The notes below the pieces were generated by a model, which saw nothing but the letters and a program-made list of their open reading frames with translations, had not been told where the DNA came from and did no database searches. The position numbers and the translations under genes are program-made. Below are positions 42,007 to 49,622 of a stretch of DNA of 64,000 nt, one piece after another (the first letter of the stretch is position 1; each line of letters starts with the position of its first letter). The stretch lies in the NCBI RefSeq assembly GCF_001665575.1, contig NZ_LZSU01000034.1, positions 44,034 to 108,033 of the forward strand. Direction: 5' to 3'. The stretch is from Mycobacterium sp. 852013-51886_SCH5428379 (lineage in GTDB: Bacteria > Actinomycetota > Actinomycetes > Mycobacteriales > Mycobacteriaceae).

Positions 42007-42716
42007 CGCCTGCACGGTTGCGACTGCGCCGCCGCCTGCTGTTGTGGACGGCGCCGCTGATCCTGCTGCTGCTGGTGGCGGTGGCCAAACTGGTCTCGGT
42101 CGGGCTCGCCGGCAATGCGGCCGTCGGACACTTCGCCGACGGGGACGCCGAGGCGTTGCGTTCCGACGGCGCCGTGCTCGGGGTGGTCAACGTGGTGGAA
42201 CCGGCGAAGGCGCCGTTCGTGCAGGGACTGGCGGCGGTGCTCGACGACCGGCTCGATGACGCGGACGTCCTGTTCGCCGACGCACTGTCGCGCACCCCGG
42301 CCGATCGGTCCTGTCCGGTGCGCGTCAACCTTCAACTGGTCCGGGAACGCCGCGGCGACCATGCCGGGTTCGACCGCCGCACCGGCGAGGCGCGCGCGCA
42401 CTACGAGTCGGCGCTCGCCGTCATCGCCGAGGCGCCGGCCGGATGCTTCGCCGGCAACACCGATCCGGATCCGGAGCGCCGCGCCGTCCTCGCCGAGGCC
42501 GAGGCGCGGTTGCGGGCGAAACTGGCCACCGTCGATGATCTGCCCCTGCCGCCACCGCCACCTCCGCAGGCGGCGTCCCCACCGCCGCCCCCGGTCGTCC
42601 TGGCACCGGGGGAGACCGCCGACGACACCGCGCCGGACGTCGAACTCCGGCTCGACCCGCAGAGCGCCGACCCCCTCGAGCGGCTGCAGCAGATCCTGCG
42701 AGACTCCGCCGGCTGA
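42003..42716 (+). CDS. Membrane-anchored protein with helical repeats and proline-rich linker, end of MoxR operon
   Basis: A 237-aa protein: one N-terminal membrane helix (LLLWTAPLILLLLVAVAKLVSVGLAG, about 11-36), a helical domain with two TPR-like units (FVQGLAAVLDDRLDDADVLFADALSRTPADRSCPVRVNLQLVRERRGD and GEARAHYESALAVIAEAP), a Pro-rich linker (about 180-200) and an acidic tail. It sits where BatE/TPR proteins sit in Bat operons. GTG at 42003 overlaps the upstream stop. Probably a scaffold of the MoxR complex facing the periplasm or cytoplasm; topology uncertain. Confidence 0.65.
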   Translation: MTPARLRLRRRLLLWTAPLILLLLVAVAKLVSVGLAGNAAVGHFADGDAEALRSDGAVLGVVNVVEPAKAPFVQGLAAVLDDRLDDADVLFADALSRTPADRSCPVRVNLQLVRERRGDHAGFDRRTGEARAHYESALAVIAEAPAGCFAGNTDPDPERRAVLAEAEARLRAKLATVDDLPLPPPPPPQAASPPPPPVVLAPGETADDTAPDVELRLDPQSADPLERLQQILRDSAG

Positions 42717-42754
42717 AAGTGTGAAGCCCGGCTAAGTGGGTAGTTAGCTCGGCT

Positions 42755-44968
42755 ATGGCGACCTTCCTGTTCCGCGTCGGTCGATTCGCGTACCGGCGCC
42801 GCCTCCTGGTCATCGCGCTGTGGCTGCTGACGCTGCTCGCCGCCCTCGGCGCGACGACGCTGGCCAAACCGTTCCAGAGTGACTTCTCCCTGCCCGGGTC
42901 GCCGTCGCATCAGGCCAGCGACTTCCTGGCCGAGAAGTTCCCCGGCCAGGGCGACATGGACGAGATTGCCCAGGCGATGGTCGTCGTCCAGGCCCCACCG
43001 GGGTCAACCGTGGACAATCCCGACACCGTCGCGAAGATCGACACGCTCGCCGCCGGACTGCGCGAACTCGACCATGTTCAGGCGCCCACCGTCGTCAACC
43101 CCGTCACCGCCCCGGCCGCCGCCATGCAGGTCAGCGCGGACCGCACGATCGCCTACCTCAACGTCGGCTACGACCAGAAGTTCGTCGACGTCGAGGCGGC
43201 GCAGATCGAGGACTTCGAGAAGGTGCTGCAGCAGGCCCGCGACGGCGGGCTGACCGTCGAGGCCACCGGCACCCTCTTCAACGGACAGCAACCGCAGAGC
43301 GGGGCGAGTGAGGCCATCGGCTTCGGCGTCGCCCTGATCGTGATGGTGATCGCGTTCGCCTCCGTCGTGGCGGCCACCCTGCCGATCATCACCGCGCTGT
43401 TCGGTGTCGGCATCTCCGTCGCACTGATCACCACCGGTACGGCGTTCTTCGACATGGACAGCTCCGCGCTGCTGCTGGCCTCGATGATCGGCATCGCGGT
43501 GTCGATCGATTACGCACTGTTCATCGTCTCGCGCTACCGCAACGAGCTCCGGACCACTGACGACCGGGCGCTGGCGGCGGGCCGCGCCGTCGGCACCGCG
43601 GGTTCTTCGGTGGTGTTCGCCGGGCTCACGGTCGTCATCGCGCTGGTCGGGTTGACCGTCGTGCAGATCCCGATGATCTCGGTCATGGGCCTGACCGCGG
43701 CGCTGTCGGTGGTGTTCGCCGTTTTCGCCGCGGTGACCTTGCTGCCGGCCTTCCTCGGGCTGTTCGGCCGGCGCACCTTCGCCCTGCCGCTCAAGCGGCT
43801 GCGCCAGGGTGACGAACCGGACACCGCACCCACCAACGGTCTGCGCTGGGCCAAACTCGTCGCGGCCCATCCGGTCCCGGCGATCCTGGCCGTGGTGATC
43901 GGGCTGGGCGCGATCGCGTTCCCGGCCACCAAACTCGAGCTCGGCATGGACCTGGCCAGCGGCGATCAGAAGCGCGCGGTGCAGCTGATCGACCGCGGCT
44001 TCGGAGAGGGGCTGACCGGTCCGCTGATGGTGGTCGTCGACGGCGCGGACACCCCCGACCCGCAGGCCGGATACCTCGCGACGGTCGACGAGCTGCGCGG
44101 CCTCGAGGACGTCCAGACGGTCGCGCCCCCACAACCCAATCCCGACGGCAGCGCCGCACTGATCACGGTGATCCCGCGCAGCGGGCCCAGCAGCCCCGAG
44201 ACCCAGGCACTGGTCGAGGACATCCGCGGACTGGCCCGTCAGCTCGCCGACCAGCACGGCGTCGAGATCGGGGTGACCGGCCAGACCGCGATCCTGTCGG
44301 ATCTGTCGACATCGCTGACCCAGGCGCTGGCGCCATACCTGCTGCTGGTGGTGGGCCTGGCGTTCCTGGTGCTCACGCTGGTGTTCCGGTCCCTGCCGGT
44401 GCCGCTGACCGCGACGCTCGGCTTCGTGCTGTCGGTCGGCGCGACGTTCGGCGTCACCGTCGCAGTCTTCCAGCTCGGCTGGTTCGGCCTGGTGGAAACC
44501 CCCGGCCCGCTGATCAGCTTCCTGCCGATCTTCCTGATCGGCATCGTGTTCGGCCTCGCCATGGACTACCAGGTGTTCCTGGTGACCCGGATGCGGGAGA
44601 AGGCCGTGCTGCGCGGCCTGGACGTGGGAGGCGATCTGAGCGCCCGGGCGGCGGTGATCACCGGTTTCCAGCGCGGCGCCCGCGTCGTCACCTCGGCCGC
44701 GGTGATCATGATCTCGGTCTTCGCCGCGTTCATCCTGTCCCCGGACAACGTCGCGAAGTCGATGGGCTTCGCGCTGGCCGCGGCGGTCGTCTTCGACGCG
44801 TTCGTCGTCCGGATGGTCTTCATTCCGGCGGTGATGTCGCTGCTCGGGGAGAAGGCGTGGTACCTGCCGAAGTGGCTGGACCGGATCCTGCCGAACGTCG
44901 ACGTCGAGGGCCACAACATGCGCGACAACGCCGCGGCGGAAGCGACCGCGGAGCGAGTGACGGCCTGA
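42755..44968 (+). CDS. MMPL-family (YdfJ-like) RND transporter
   Basis: A 737-aa transporter beginning MATFLFRVGRFAYRRRLL. It has the duplicated layout of helix, periplasmic loop and five-helix block (about 180-345, containing SMIGIAVSIDYALFIVSRYRNE with the Asp-Tyr pair; and about 525-700, containing IFLIGIVFGLAMDYQVFLVTRMREK). It is about 230 residues shorter than classical MmpL proteins and has no MmpS partner, as in the YdfJ/SCO-type actinobacterial MMPL group. It resembles the protein at 54312-56654, with the same N-terminal motif. Cargo unknown; lipid or drug export is typical. Confidence 0.9.
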   Translation: MATFLFRVGRFAYRRRLLVIALWLLTLLAALGATTLAKPFQSDFSLPGSPSHQASDFLAEKFPGQGDMDEIAQAMVVVQAPPGSTVDNPDTVAKIDTLAAGLRELDHVQAPTVVNPVTAPAAAMQVSADRTIAYLNVGYDQKFVDVEAAQIEDFEKVLQQARDGGLTVEATGTLFNGQQPQSGASEAIGFGVALIVMVIAFASVVAATLPIITALFGVGISVALITTGTAFFDMDSSALLLASMIGIAVSIDYALFIVSRYRNELRTTDDRALAAGRAVGTAGSSVVFAGLTVVIALVGLTVVQIPMISVMGLTAALSVVFAVFAAVTLLPAFLGLFGRRTFALPLKRLRQGDEPDTAPTNGLRWAKLVAAHPVPAILAVVIGLGAIAFPATKLELGMDLASGDQKRAVQLIDRGFGEGLTGPLMVVVDGADTPDPQAGYLATVDELRGLEDVQTVAPPQPNPDGSAALITVIPRSGPSSPETQALVEDIRGLARQLADQHGVEIGVTGQTAILSDLSTSLTQALAPYLLLVVGLAFLVLTLVFRSLPVPLTATLGFVLSVGATFGVTVAVFQLGWFGLVETPGPLISFLPIFLIGIVFGLAMDYQVFLVTRMREKAVLRGLDVGGDLSARAAVITGFQRGARVVTSAAVIMISVFAAFILSPDNVAKSMGFALAAAVVFDAFVVRMVFIPAVMSLLGEKAWYLPKWLDRILPNVDVEGHNMRDNAAAEATAERVTA

Positions 44969-45136
44969 AGCCTGGTAGGCGGTTGCCCGCCTCGCTTGGC
45001 TCGCCCCCGGTACGTCTGGGATAACCTGTTCTCGTCGTATCTCGAAGCCACGACGTGCTGGGTTCAAACTGCAGCCTTCACAGTTGTGCCTCGCGAACCG
45101 TCGGCTCGATACGCACCGCAGTAGTGAGGTTGAAAG
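44969..45136 (+). promoter_or_regulatory. Leader region of STAS/anti-sigma cluster
   Basis: 168-bp gap. TAACCT near 45022 could be a -10 element; no convincing -35 is spaced correctly and no SigF-type GGTT...GGGTA pair is seen. A GGTTCAAA stretch near 45060 recalls a tRNA T-loop but no cloverleaf surrounds it. Confidence 0.3.
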
Positions 45137-45484
45137 ATGGATCCGAACAGAGCACCCACCGAAGAGTGGCACGGCCAGATCGTGGTGGTGCGCGCCGCGG
45201 GCGCCATCGACATGGTGACCGCGCCGCCGCTGCTGACCGCGATCCGCGCCGCCCACGCCCAGCGACCCAAAGGCGTCATCGTCGACCTCACCGAGGTGGA
45301 GTTCCTGTCTTCGGCTGGGATGCAGACACTTGTGACCGCCCACCAGGAGATCGTCGAGCAGGCGCGTTTCGCCGTTGTCGCGGACGGGCCGGGGACCAGC
45401 AGGCCGCTGAAGATCATGGGCCTCACCGATTTCATCGAGCTGTTCACGACGCGAGATGCGGCGTTGGACACACTCTCTGAGTGA
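45137..45484 (+). CDS. STAS-domain anti-sigma factor antagonist
   Basis: A 115-aa SpoIIAA/RsbV-like STAS protein. The fold pattern is VVVRAAGAIDMVTAPPLLTAI (about 16-36), GVIVDLTEVEFLSSAGMQTLVTAHQEI (about 46-72) and KIMGLTDFIELFTTRDAAL. Ser59 of LSSAGM matches the serine that partner kinases phosphorylate. ATG at 45137 follows GAGG. A HATPase-type anti-sigma gene lies 32 bp downstream and another STAS gene follows, forming a partner-switching set. No sigma factor gene is adjacent; SigF is the usual client in mycobacteria. Confidence 0.87.
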   Translation: MDPNRAPTEEWHGQIVVVRAAGAIDMVTAPPLLTAIRAAHAQRPKGVIVDLTEVEFLSSAGMQTLVTAHQEIVEQARFAVVADGPGTSRPLKIMGLTDFIELFTTRDAALDTLSE

Positions 45485-45516
45485 TCTTCCCGTCGACGGG
45501 GTAGCCCATAGCCATC

Positions 45517-45984
45517 ATGAGTTCTTCACACTTCGAGACGGACATGACGGACGCCCGCTTCTTTCGTGCGGCGCCGGCAGACGCGCACGCCGTAGCCCGT
45601 TTGAGGGAGGAGTTCTCCGAATGGCTGTATCTCCACCTCGACGTGGACGATGTGCAGCGCAGCGACATCGTGCTCGTGGTCAATGAGGCCCTGGCCAACG
45701 CCGCCGAATTCGCATATCGCAACCGGGATGCCGCCGAGTCCGTCACCCTGCGCGCCGTTCACCAGGAACCCGGTGACAGCCTCGTCGTCACCGTTGCGGA
45801 CCGGGGGGAGTGGCGCGTGAGCGACGCCACCAATCAGACCCTGTCGCGCGGTCGCGGGATACCGCTCATGGAGGCGCTGTCCGACCGTCTCGACATCAAC
45901 ACCACGCGCGACGGCACCGAGGTGCAGATCCAGTTCGACCACTGTCCGGTGCGGGGCGACGATACGTCCCGGATTTCGGCCTGA
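45517..45984 (+). CDS. HATPase_c anti-sigma factor / serine kinase (RsbW-like)
   Basis: A 155-aa GHKL-type ATPase. The N box VNEALANAAEFAY gives Glu57 and Asn61; ATP-lid motifs are VADRGEW (about 93-99) and GRGIPLMEALSD (about 112-123). This is the RsbW/SpoIIAB arrangement: such proteins bind a sigma factor and phosphorylate STAS antagonists. It lies between two STAS genes on the same strand. The start ATG at 45517 lacks a strong ribosome site; an ATG at 45544 is an alternative. The specific sigma factor is unknown. Confidence 0.85.
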   Translation: MSSSHFETDMTDARFFRAAPADAHAVARLREEFSEWLYLHLDVDDVQRSDIVLVVNEALANAAEFAYRNRDAAESVTLRAVHQEPGDSLVVTVADRGEWRVSDATNQTLSRGRGIPLMEALSDRLDINTTRDGTEVQIQFDHCPVRGDDTSRISA

Positions 45985-46024
45985 GACTCGCAGTTTGACT
46001 CCGGTTCCGGCGGGGTAATGGCCC

Positions 46025-46402
46025 GTGACGATCAGCCACCTCGACGATCATCGCCGCTCCGTGCAGCGCGTCCATCGTCTGACCGTCACCTCCCGGGTCG
46101 TGGGTGGCTCGCTGACCGTGTGCGTGGCCGGCTCGGTGGACGCCCACAATGCGAAGGATCTCGCGGTGGCGGTGTGTGACGCGGTCGTCGGCCACCACGG
46201 CGTCGTGGTGGATCTCAGTGCGCTCGAGTTCGCCGGGGTCGACACGGTCTCGGCGCTGCACGCCATCAACGCCACCTTCCGCCGGGACGAGGTGGACTGG
46301 GCGTTGGTGCCCAACCGGGCGGTGTCCCGGGTGCTCGACCTGTGCGATCCGGAACGCCTGATCCCGCGGCCGGCGCCCGAACCGGAAGCCGAACCCGCCT
46401 AG
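46025..46402 (+). CDS. STAS-domain protein with Thr in place of the phospho-serine
   Basis: A 125-aa STAS protein: LTVCVAGSVDAHNAKDLAVAVCDAVVGHHGVVVDLSALEFAGVDTVSALHAINATF (about 30-85) has the expected strand-helix pattern. At the phosphorylation site it reads VDTVSAL, with Thr74 after Asp73, rather than D-S-x-G as in RsbV; RsbS/RsbR-type proteins sometimes use Thr. It ends with a Pro/Glu-rich tail. GTG at 46025. Its 3-prime end overlaps the convergent TetR gene by 4 bp. Likely a second antagonist, or a phospho-blind competitor, for the RsbW-like protein upstream. Confidence 0.75.
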   Translation: MTISHLDDHRRSVQRVHRLTVTSRVVGGSLTVCVAGSVDAHNAKDLAVAVCDAVVGHHGVVVDLSALEFAGVDTVSALHAINATFRRDEVDWALVPNRAVSRVLDLCDPERLIPRPAPEPEAEPA

Positions 46403-47001
46403 CCCCGGGACGCGTTCGGTGATCCGGCCTCGAACCGGCGGAGATACGCCGCGATGAACTCCTCGGCCTCGGCATGTCCCCGGGTGATCCCCAGGCCCTG
46501 CTCGAGCCGGACGATACGGGCCAGGCTGGTCACGATCATCGACATCACCACCGGAGGGAACTGTGCGGCGTCGACATCGTGTGCACGTAGCGCGTCGGCC
46601 ATCGCTCGCTCCTCCATGTCACGGAAGCGCTCGGCGTACCCGGCGATCTCGCTGCGGATGGCCTTGCGGTGGTTGGCCAGCGCCATGAACTCCATCCACA
46701 ACTGAGCGCCCTGGGCGTTGTTGAGCTGCCACAGCGCCTGTAGCGGCGTGGGGCCGGTCAGCGAATCCTGCTGCCGGGTGAGGTTGTTCTCCGCACCGGC
46801 GCGCAGCACCGCGAGGTACAGGTCGTCCATGCTCGGGAAGTAGTAGTGCACGAGCGCCGGTTTCACGCCGGCCTTGGCCGCTACGCGGCGCGAAGTGGCG
46901 GCGGCGTAGCCCTCGTCGAGCATGATCTGCGCGGTCGCCGACAGCAGCGCACGGCGCGCGTCGCCCACCCTTGACCGGGCGTCCGGGCGGCTGCTAGACA
47001 T
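46399..47001 (-). CDS. TetR-family transcriptional regulator
   Basis: A 200-aa TetR protein with DARRALLSATAQIMLDEGYAAATSRRVAAKAGVKPALVHYYFPSMDDLYLAVLRAG (about 14-68), a full DNA-binding domain ending in HYYFPSMDDL. The ligand domain is typical of TetR_C proteins that watch hydrophobic compounds. ATG at 47001 faces the SDR-P450 operon across a 59-bp gap that contains a 14-bp perfect palindrome (47018-47031), so it probably represses that operon and itself. Confidence 0.87.
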   Translation of the reverse strand: MSSSRPDARSRVGDARRALLSATAQIMLDEGYAAATSRRVAAKAGVKPALVHYYFPSMDDLYLAVLRAGAENNLTRQQDSLTGPTPLQALWQLNNAQGAQLWMEFMALANHRKAIRSEIAGYAERFRDMEERAMADALRAHDVDAAQFPPVVMSMIVTSLARIVRLEQGLGITRGHAEAEEFIAAYLRRFEAGSPNASRG

Positions 47002-47017
47002 TGGCTCAGCCTAGTGT

Positions 47018-47031
47018 TGGGCGATCGCCCA
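47018..47031. promoter_or_regulatory. 14-bp palindrome, candidate TetR operator
   Basis: TGGGCGATCGCCCA, perfectly self-complementary, centred in the 59-bp gap between the divergent TetR (start 47001) and SDR (start 47061) genes. Position and symmetry fit a TetR operator controlling both sides. Confidence 0.6.
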
Positions 47032-47060
47032 GGGCGTGGCATCGAGGGAACGGGGACGCC

Positions 47061-47909
47061 ATGACGGGTCGAGCAGCAGGCCGCGTGGAAGGAAAGGTCG
47101 CCTTCGTGACCGGCGCCGCGCGCGGACAGGGCAGAAGTCACGCGGTACGGCTGGCCCAGGAAGGCGCCGACATCATCGCCGTCGACATCTGCCGGGGCTT
47201 CGACGGATCGCCTGCGCCGGCCGCCACTCCCGAGGACCTCGCCGAGACCGCCGACATGGTCAAGAACCTCGACCGGCGCATCGTCACCGCACAGGTCGAC
47301 GTCCGCGATTACGACGCGCTGAAGGCCGCGGTCGACGCCGGCGTCGAGGAACTCGGACGCCTCGACATCATCGTCGCCAACGCCGGTATCGGCACCACCG
47401 GCGTCAAAGCACACAAGATGTCCGAGGCCAGCTGGGACGAGACCATCGACATCAACCTCGGCGGCGTGTGGAAGACCGTCAAAGCCGGTGTCCCGCACCT
47501 GCTGGCCGGCGGGCGCGGCGGATCGGTGATCATCACCAGCTCGGTCGGCGGGCTGAAGGCCTATCCGCAGGTCGGGCACTACGTCACCGCAAAACACGGG
47601 GTGGTTGGTCTGATGCGGACCTTCGCCGTCGAACTCGGCGCCCAGAACATCCGCGTCAACACCGTGCACCCCACCCACGTCTGCAGTCCGCTGCTGATGA
47701 ACGAGCCCACCTACCGGCTGTTCAGGCCCGACCTGGACAACCCGGGCCCCGACGATCTCGCGCCGATCTGCCAGTCGTTCCACTTCCTGCCCATCCCGTG
47801 GGTCGAACCGGTCGACATCAGCAATGCGGTGCTGTTCCTGGCCTCCGACGAAGCGCGGTTCATCACCGGCGTCACGCTGCCGGTCGACGCGGGGAGCATG
47901 CTGAAGTGA
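47061..47909 (+). CDS. Mycofactocin-coupled-type SDR oxidoreductase
   Basis: A 282-aa SDR: GKVAFVTGAARGQGRSHAVRLAQEGADIIAVDICRGF (about 11-47). The GAARGQGRSHAVRLA form with the insertion after DIC is diagnostic, in my experience, of the mycofactocin-dependent SDR group that holds NAD permanently bound. NAG (about 111-113), catalytic Ser (TSSVGG), Tyr in GHYVTAKHG with Lys, and the C-terminal ITGVTLPVDAG are present. ATG at 47061 was chosen over one 20 codons upstream, which would lie across the operator. It overlaps the P450 GTG by 4 bp, suggesting sequential oxidation of an alcohol. Confidence 0.87.
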   Translation: MTGRAAGRVEGKVAFVTGAARGQGRSHAVRLAQEGADIIAVDICRGFDGSPAPAATPEDLAETADMVKNLDRRIVTAQVDVRDYDALKAAVDAGVEELGRLDIIVANAGIGTTGVKAHKMSEASWDETIDINLGGVWKTVKAGVPHLLAGGRGGSVIITSSVGGLKAYPQVGHYVTAKHGVVGLMRTFAVELGAQNIRVNTVHPTHVCSPLLMNEPTYRLFRPDLDNPGPDDLAPICQSFHFLPIPWVEPVDISNAVLFLASDEARFITGVTLPVDAGSMLK

Positions 47910-49111
47910 CCACGGGCGTGGACGCGGCGGCGGTGTATTACGACCCCTACGACACCGCCATCGTCAACGATCCCTATCCGACATACGCGCGGCTGCGCGA
48001 GGAGGCCCCGCTCTACTACAACGAGCGCTACGACTTCTGGGCGTTGTCGCGGCACGCCGACGTCGAGAAGGCACTGTCGAACTGGGAGACGTTCTCCAAC
48101 AGCCGCAGCGACATCCTCGAACTGATCCAGTCGGACTTCCCCATGCCCAAAGGCGTGATGATGATGGAAGACCCGCCGGTGCACACGATGCTGCGCAACC
48201 TGATGTCGCGGGTGTTCACCCCGCGCCGGATGGCCGAGATCGAGGATCAGATCCGGCGGTTCTGTGTCAGCTGCCTCGACCCGCACGTCGGCTCCGACGG
48301 CTTCGACATCATCGCGGAGCTGGCGTCGATCATGCCGATGCGGGTGATCGGAATGCTGTTGGGAATCCCCGAGTCCGAACAGGTCTCGGTCCGCGACGCC
48401 AACGACGCCAACCTGCGCACCAAACCCGGCGCGCCGATGAAGGTCGTCAACGCCGACCGCATCGCCGACGGCCGCATCTACGCCGACTACGTCGAGTGGC
48501 GGTCGAAGAACCCGTCCGACGATCTGATGACCGGACTGCTCAACATCGAGTTCACCGACGAGCAGGGCGTCACCCGCAAGCTCACCCGCAAGGAGGTGCT
48601 GCACTACACCCAGGTGGTGGCGGGTGCGGGCAACGAGACGACGGGCCGGCTGATCGGCTGGCTGGCCAAGGTGCTCGCCGAGAACCCCGATCAGCGCCGT
48701 CTGGTCGCCGAAGACCGAACCCTGCTGACCCGCACGGTCGACGAGACGCTGCGCTTCGAACCGACCGGTCCGCACGTCGCGCGCTGGATGGCCCGCGATT
48801 TCACCGCCTACGGCACGACGGTGCCGCAGGGCAGCGCGATGCTGCTGCTGTTCGGCGCCGCCAACCGCGACCCTCGCCGCTACGCCGACCCGGATACGTT
48901 CGACATCCGGCGCGAGAGCATCAGCCACCTGACGTTCGGCAAGGGACTGCACTACTGCCTGGGTGCGAACCTGGCCCGGCTGGAGGGCCGGGTGGCGCTC
49001 GACGAGCTGCTCAACCGCTGGCCGGAATGGGACATCGACTATGCGACGGCGGAACTGGCGCCGACGTCGACGGTGCGCGGCTGGGAGAGATTGCGGATCG
49101 TTCTGCCCTGA
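47906..49111 (+). CDS. Cytochrome P450
   Basis: A 401-aa soluble bacterial P450. I-helix VAGAGNETTGRLIG (about 234-247), ExxR in DETLRFEPTGPHVARW, and heme loop FGKGLHYCLGANLARLEG with Cys351 are all intact. The YDPYDTAIVNDPYPTYARLREEAPLYYNERYDFWALSRHADV start is typical. GTG at 47906 overlaps the SDR stop. The TetR-SDR-P450 layout, with mycofactocin-type SDR, suggests hydroxylation and oxidation of a hydrophobic alcohol or steroid-like substrate. The CYP family number cannot be assigned by eye. Confidence 0.92.
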   Translation: MTTGVDAAAVYYDPYDTAIVNDPYPTYARLREEAPLYYNERYDFWALSRHADVEKALSNWETFSNSRSDILELIQSDFPMPKGVMMMEDPPVHTMLRNLMSRVFTPRRMAEIEDQIRRFCVSCLDPHVGSDGFDIIAELASIMPMRVIGMLLGIPESEQVSVRDANDANLRTKPGAPMKVVNADRIADGRIYADYVEWRSKNPSDDLMTGLLNIEFTDEQGVTRKLTRKEVLHYTQVVAGAGNETTGRLIGWLAKVLAENPDQRRLVAEDRTLLTRTVDETLRFEPTGPHVARWMARDFTAYGTTVPQGSAMLLLFGAANRDPRRYADPDTFDIRRESISHLTFGKGLHYCLGANLARLEGRVALDELLNRWPEWDIDYATAELAPTSTVRGWERLRIVLP

Positions 49112-49151
49112 CGTCAGTGCGCTGACACCGCGTCAACTCGGGACGGGGACA

Positions 49152-49598
49152 ATGGGCAACGTTGTCCCGATGACGAGTGACGAGGTGGCCGTGAAACTTG
49201 ATCTGCTGACCCCCGGTATCGAGGTGGGTCTGGTGACCACGAACCTCGACGCGATGGTCGCCTTCTACGAAGGGTTCCTGGAGCTGGAGTGCCAGGGCGA
49301 GCTCGACTTCCCCGGCGGATCGCAGCGGCGGTACACCCTCGGCAACGGGGTGCTCAAACTCGTCACGTACTCCCCGCCGCCGCCGGAACCGGTGGCCCAG
49401 GGCGGCGGCCGCGCCCAGGCGGGCATGCGGTACTTCACCATCGGTGTCAAGAATCTGCGCGCGGTGGCGGCGACGATCGAGATGTCGGACTACCGGATCG
49501 TTGAACCGGTGACGGAGTTCGCGCCGGTGCCGGGGATGGGATGGATGTTCGTCGCCGACCCCGACGGCAACTGGATCGAACTCTTCGGCACCCTCTAG
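49152..49598 (+). CDS. VOC-family protein
   Basis: A 148-aa vicinal oxygen chelate protein: IEVGLVTTNLDAMVAFYEGFLELECQGELDFPGGSQRRYTLGNGVLKLVTY (about 24-75), a middle MRYFTIGVKNLRAVAATIEMSDYRIVEPVTEFAPVPGMGWMFVADPDGNWIELFGTL. Glu144 in NWIELFG is a classic C-terminal metal ligand. ATG at 49152 or, six codons inside, ATG at 49170 are possible. It follows the P450 by 40 bp and may be co-transcribed, acting on a product of that pathway, though nothing proves it. Confidence 0.78.
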   Translation: MGNVVPMTSDEVAVKLDLLTPGIEVGLVTTNLDAMVAFYEGFLELECQGELDFPGGSQRRYTLGNGVLKLVTYSPPPPEPVAQGGGRAQAGMRYFTIGVKNLRAVAATIEMSDYRIVEPVTEFAPVPGMGWMFVADPDGNWIELFGTL

Positions 49599-49622
49599 CG
49601 CCTCGACCCTGGAAGCGAACCC

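Noticed and set aside
42003..42716. TPR-like protein as the N-terminus of the MMPL transporter
   Set aside because: Separate stop at 42714-42716, then a 38-bp gap and a new ATG with its own MATFL start.
45050..45125. tRNA gene suggested by GGTTCAAA
   Set aside because: No matching acceptor or anticodon stems can be folded around it.
43004..45343. 779-codon minus-strand ORF opposite the MMPL gene
   Set aside because: Asp/His/Gln/Arg-rich composition without any fold, and fully antisense to a transporter with clear motifs.
47018..47031. GCGATCGC as a HIP1-type repeat
   Set aside because: HIP1 is a highly iterated cyanobacterial motif; here the longer 14-bp palindrome lies in a divergent promoter gap, so an operator is more likely.
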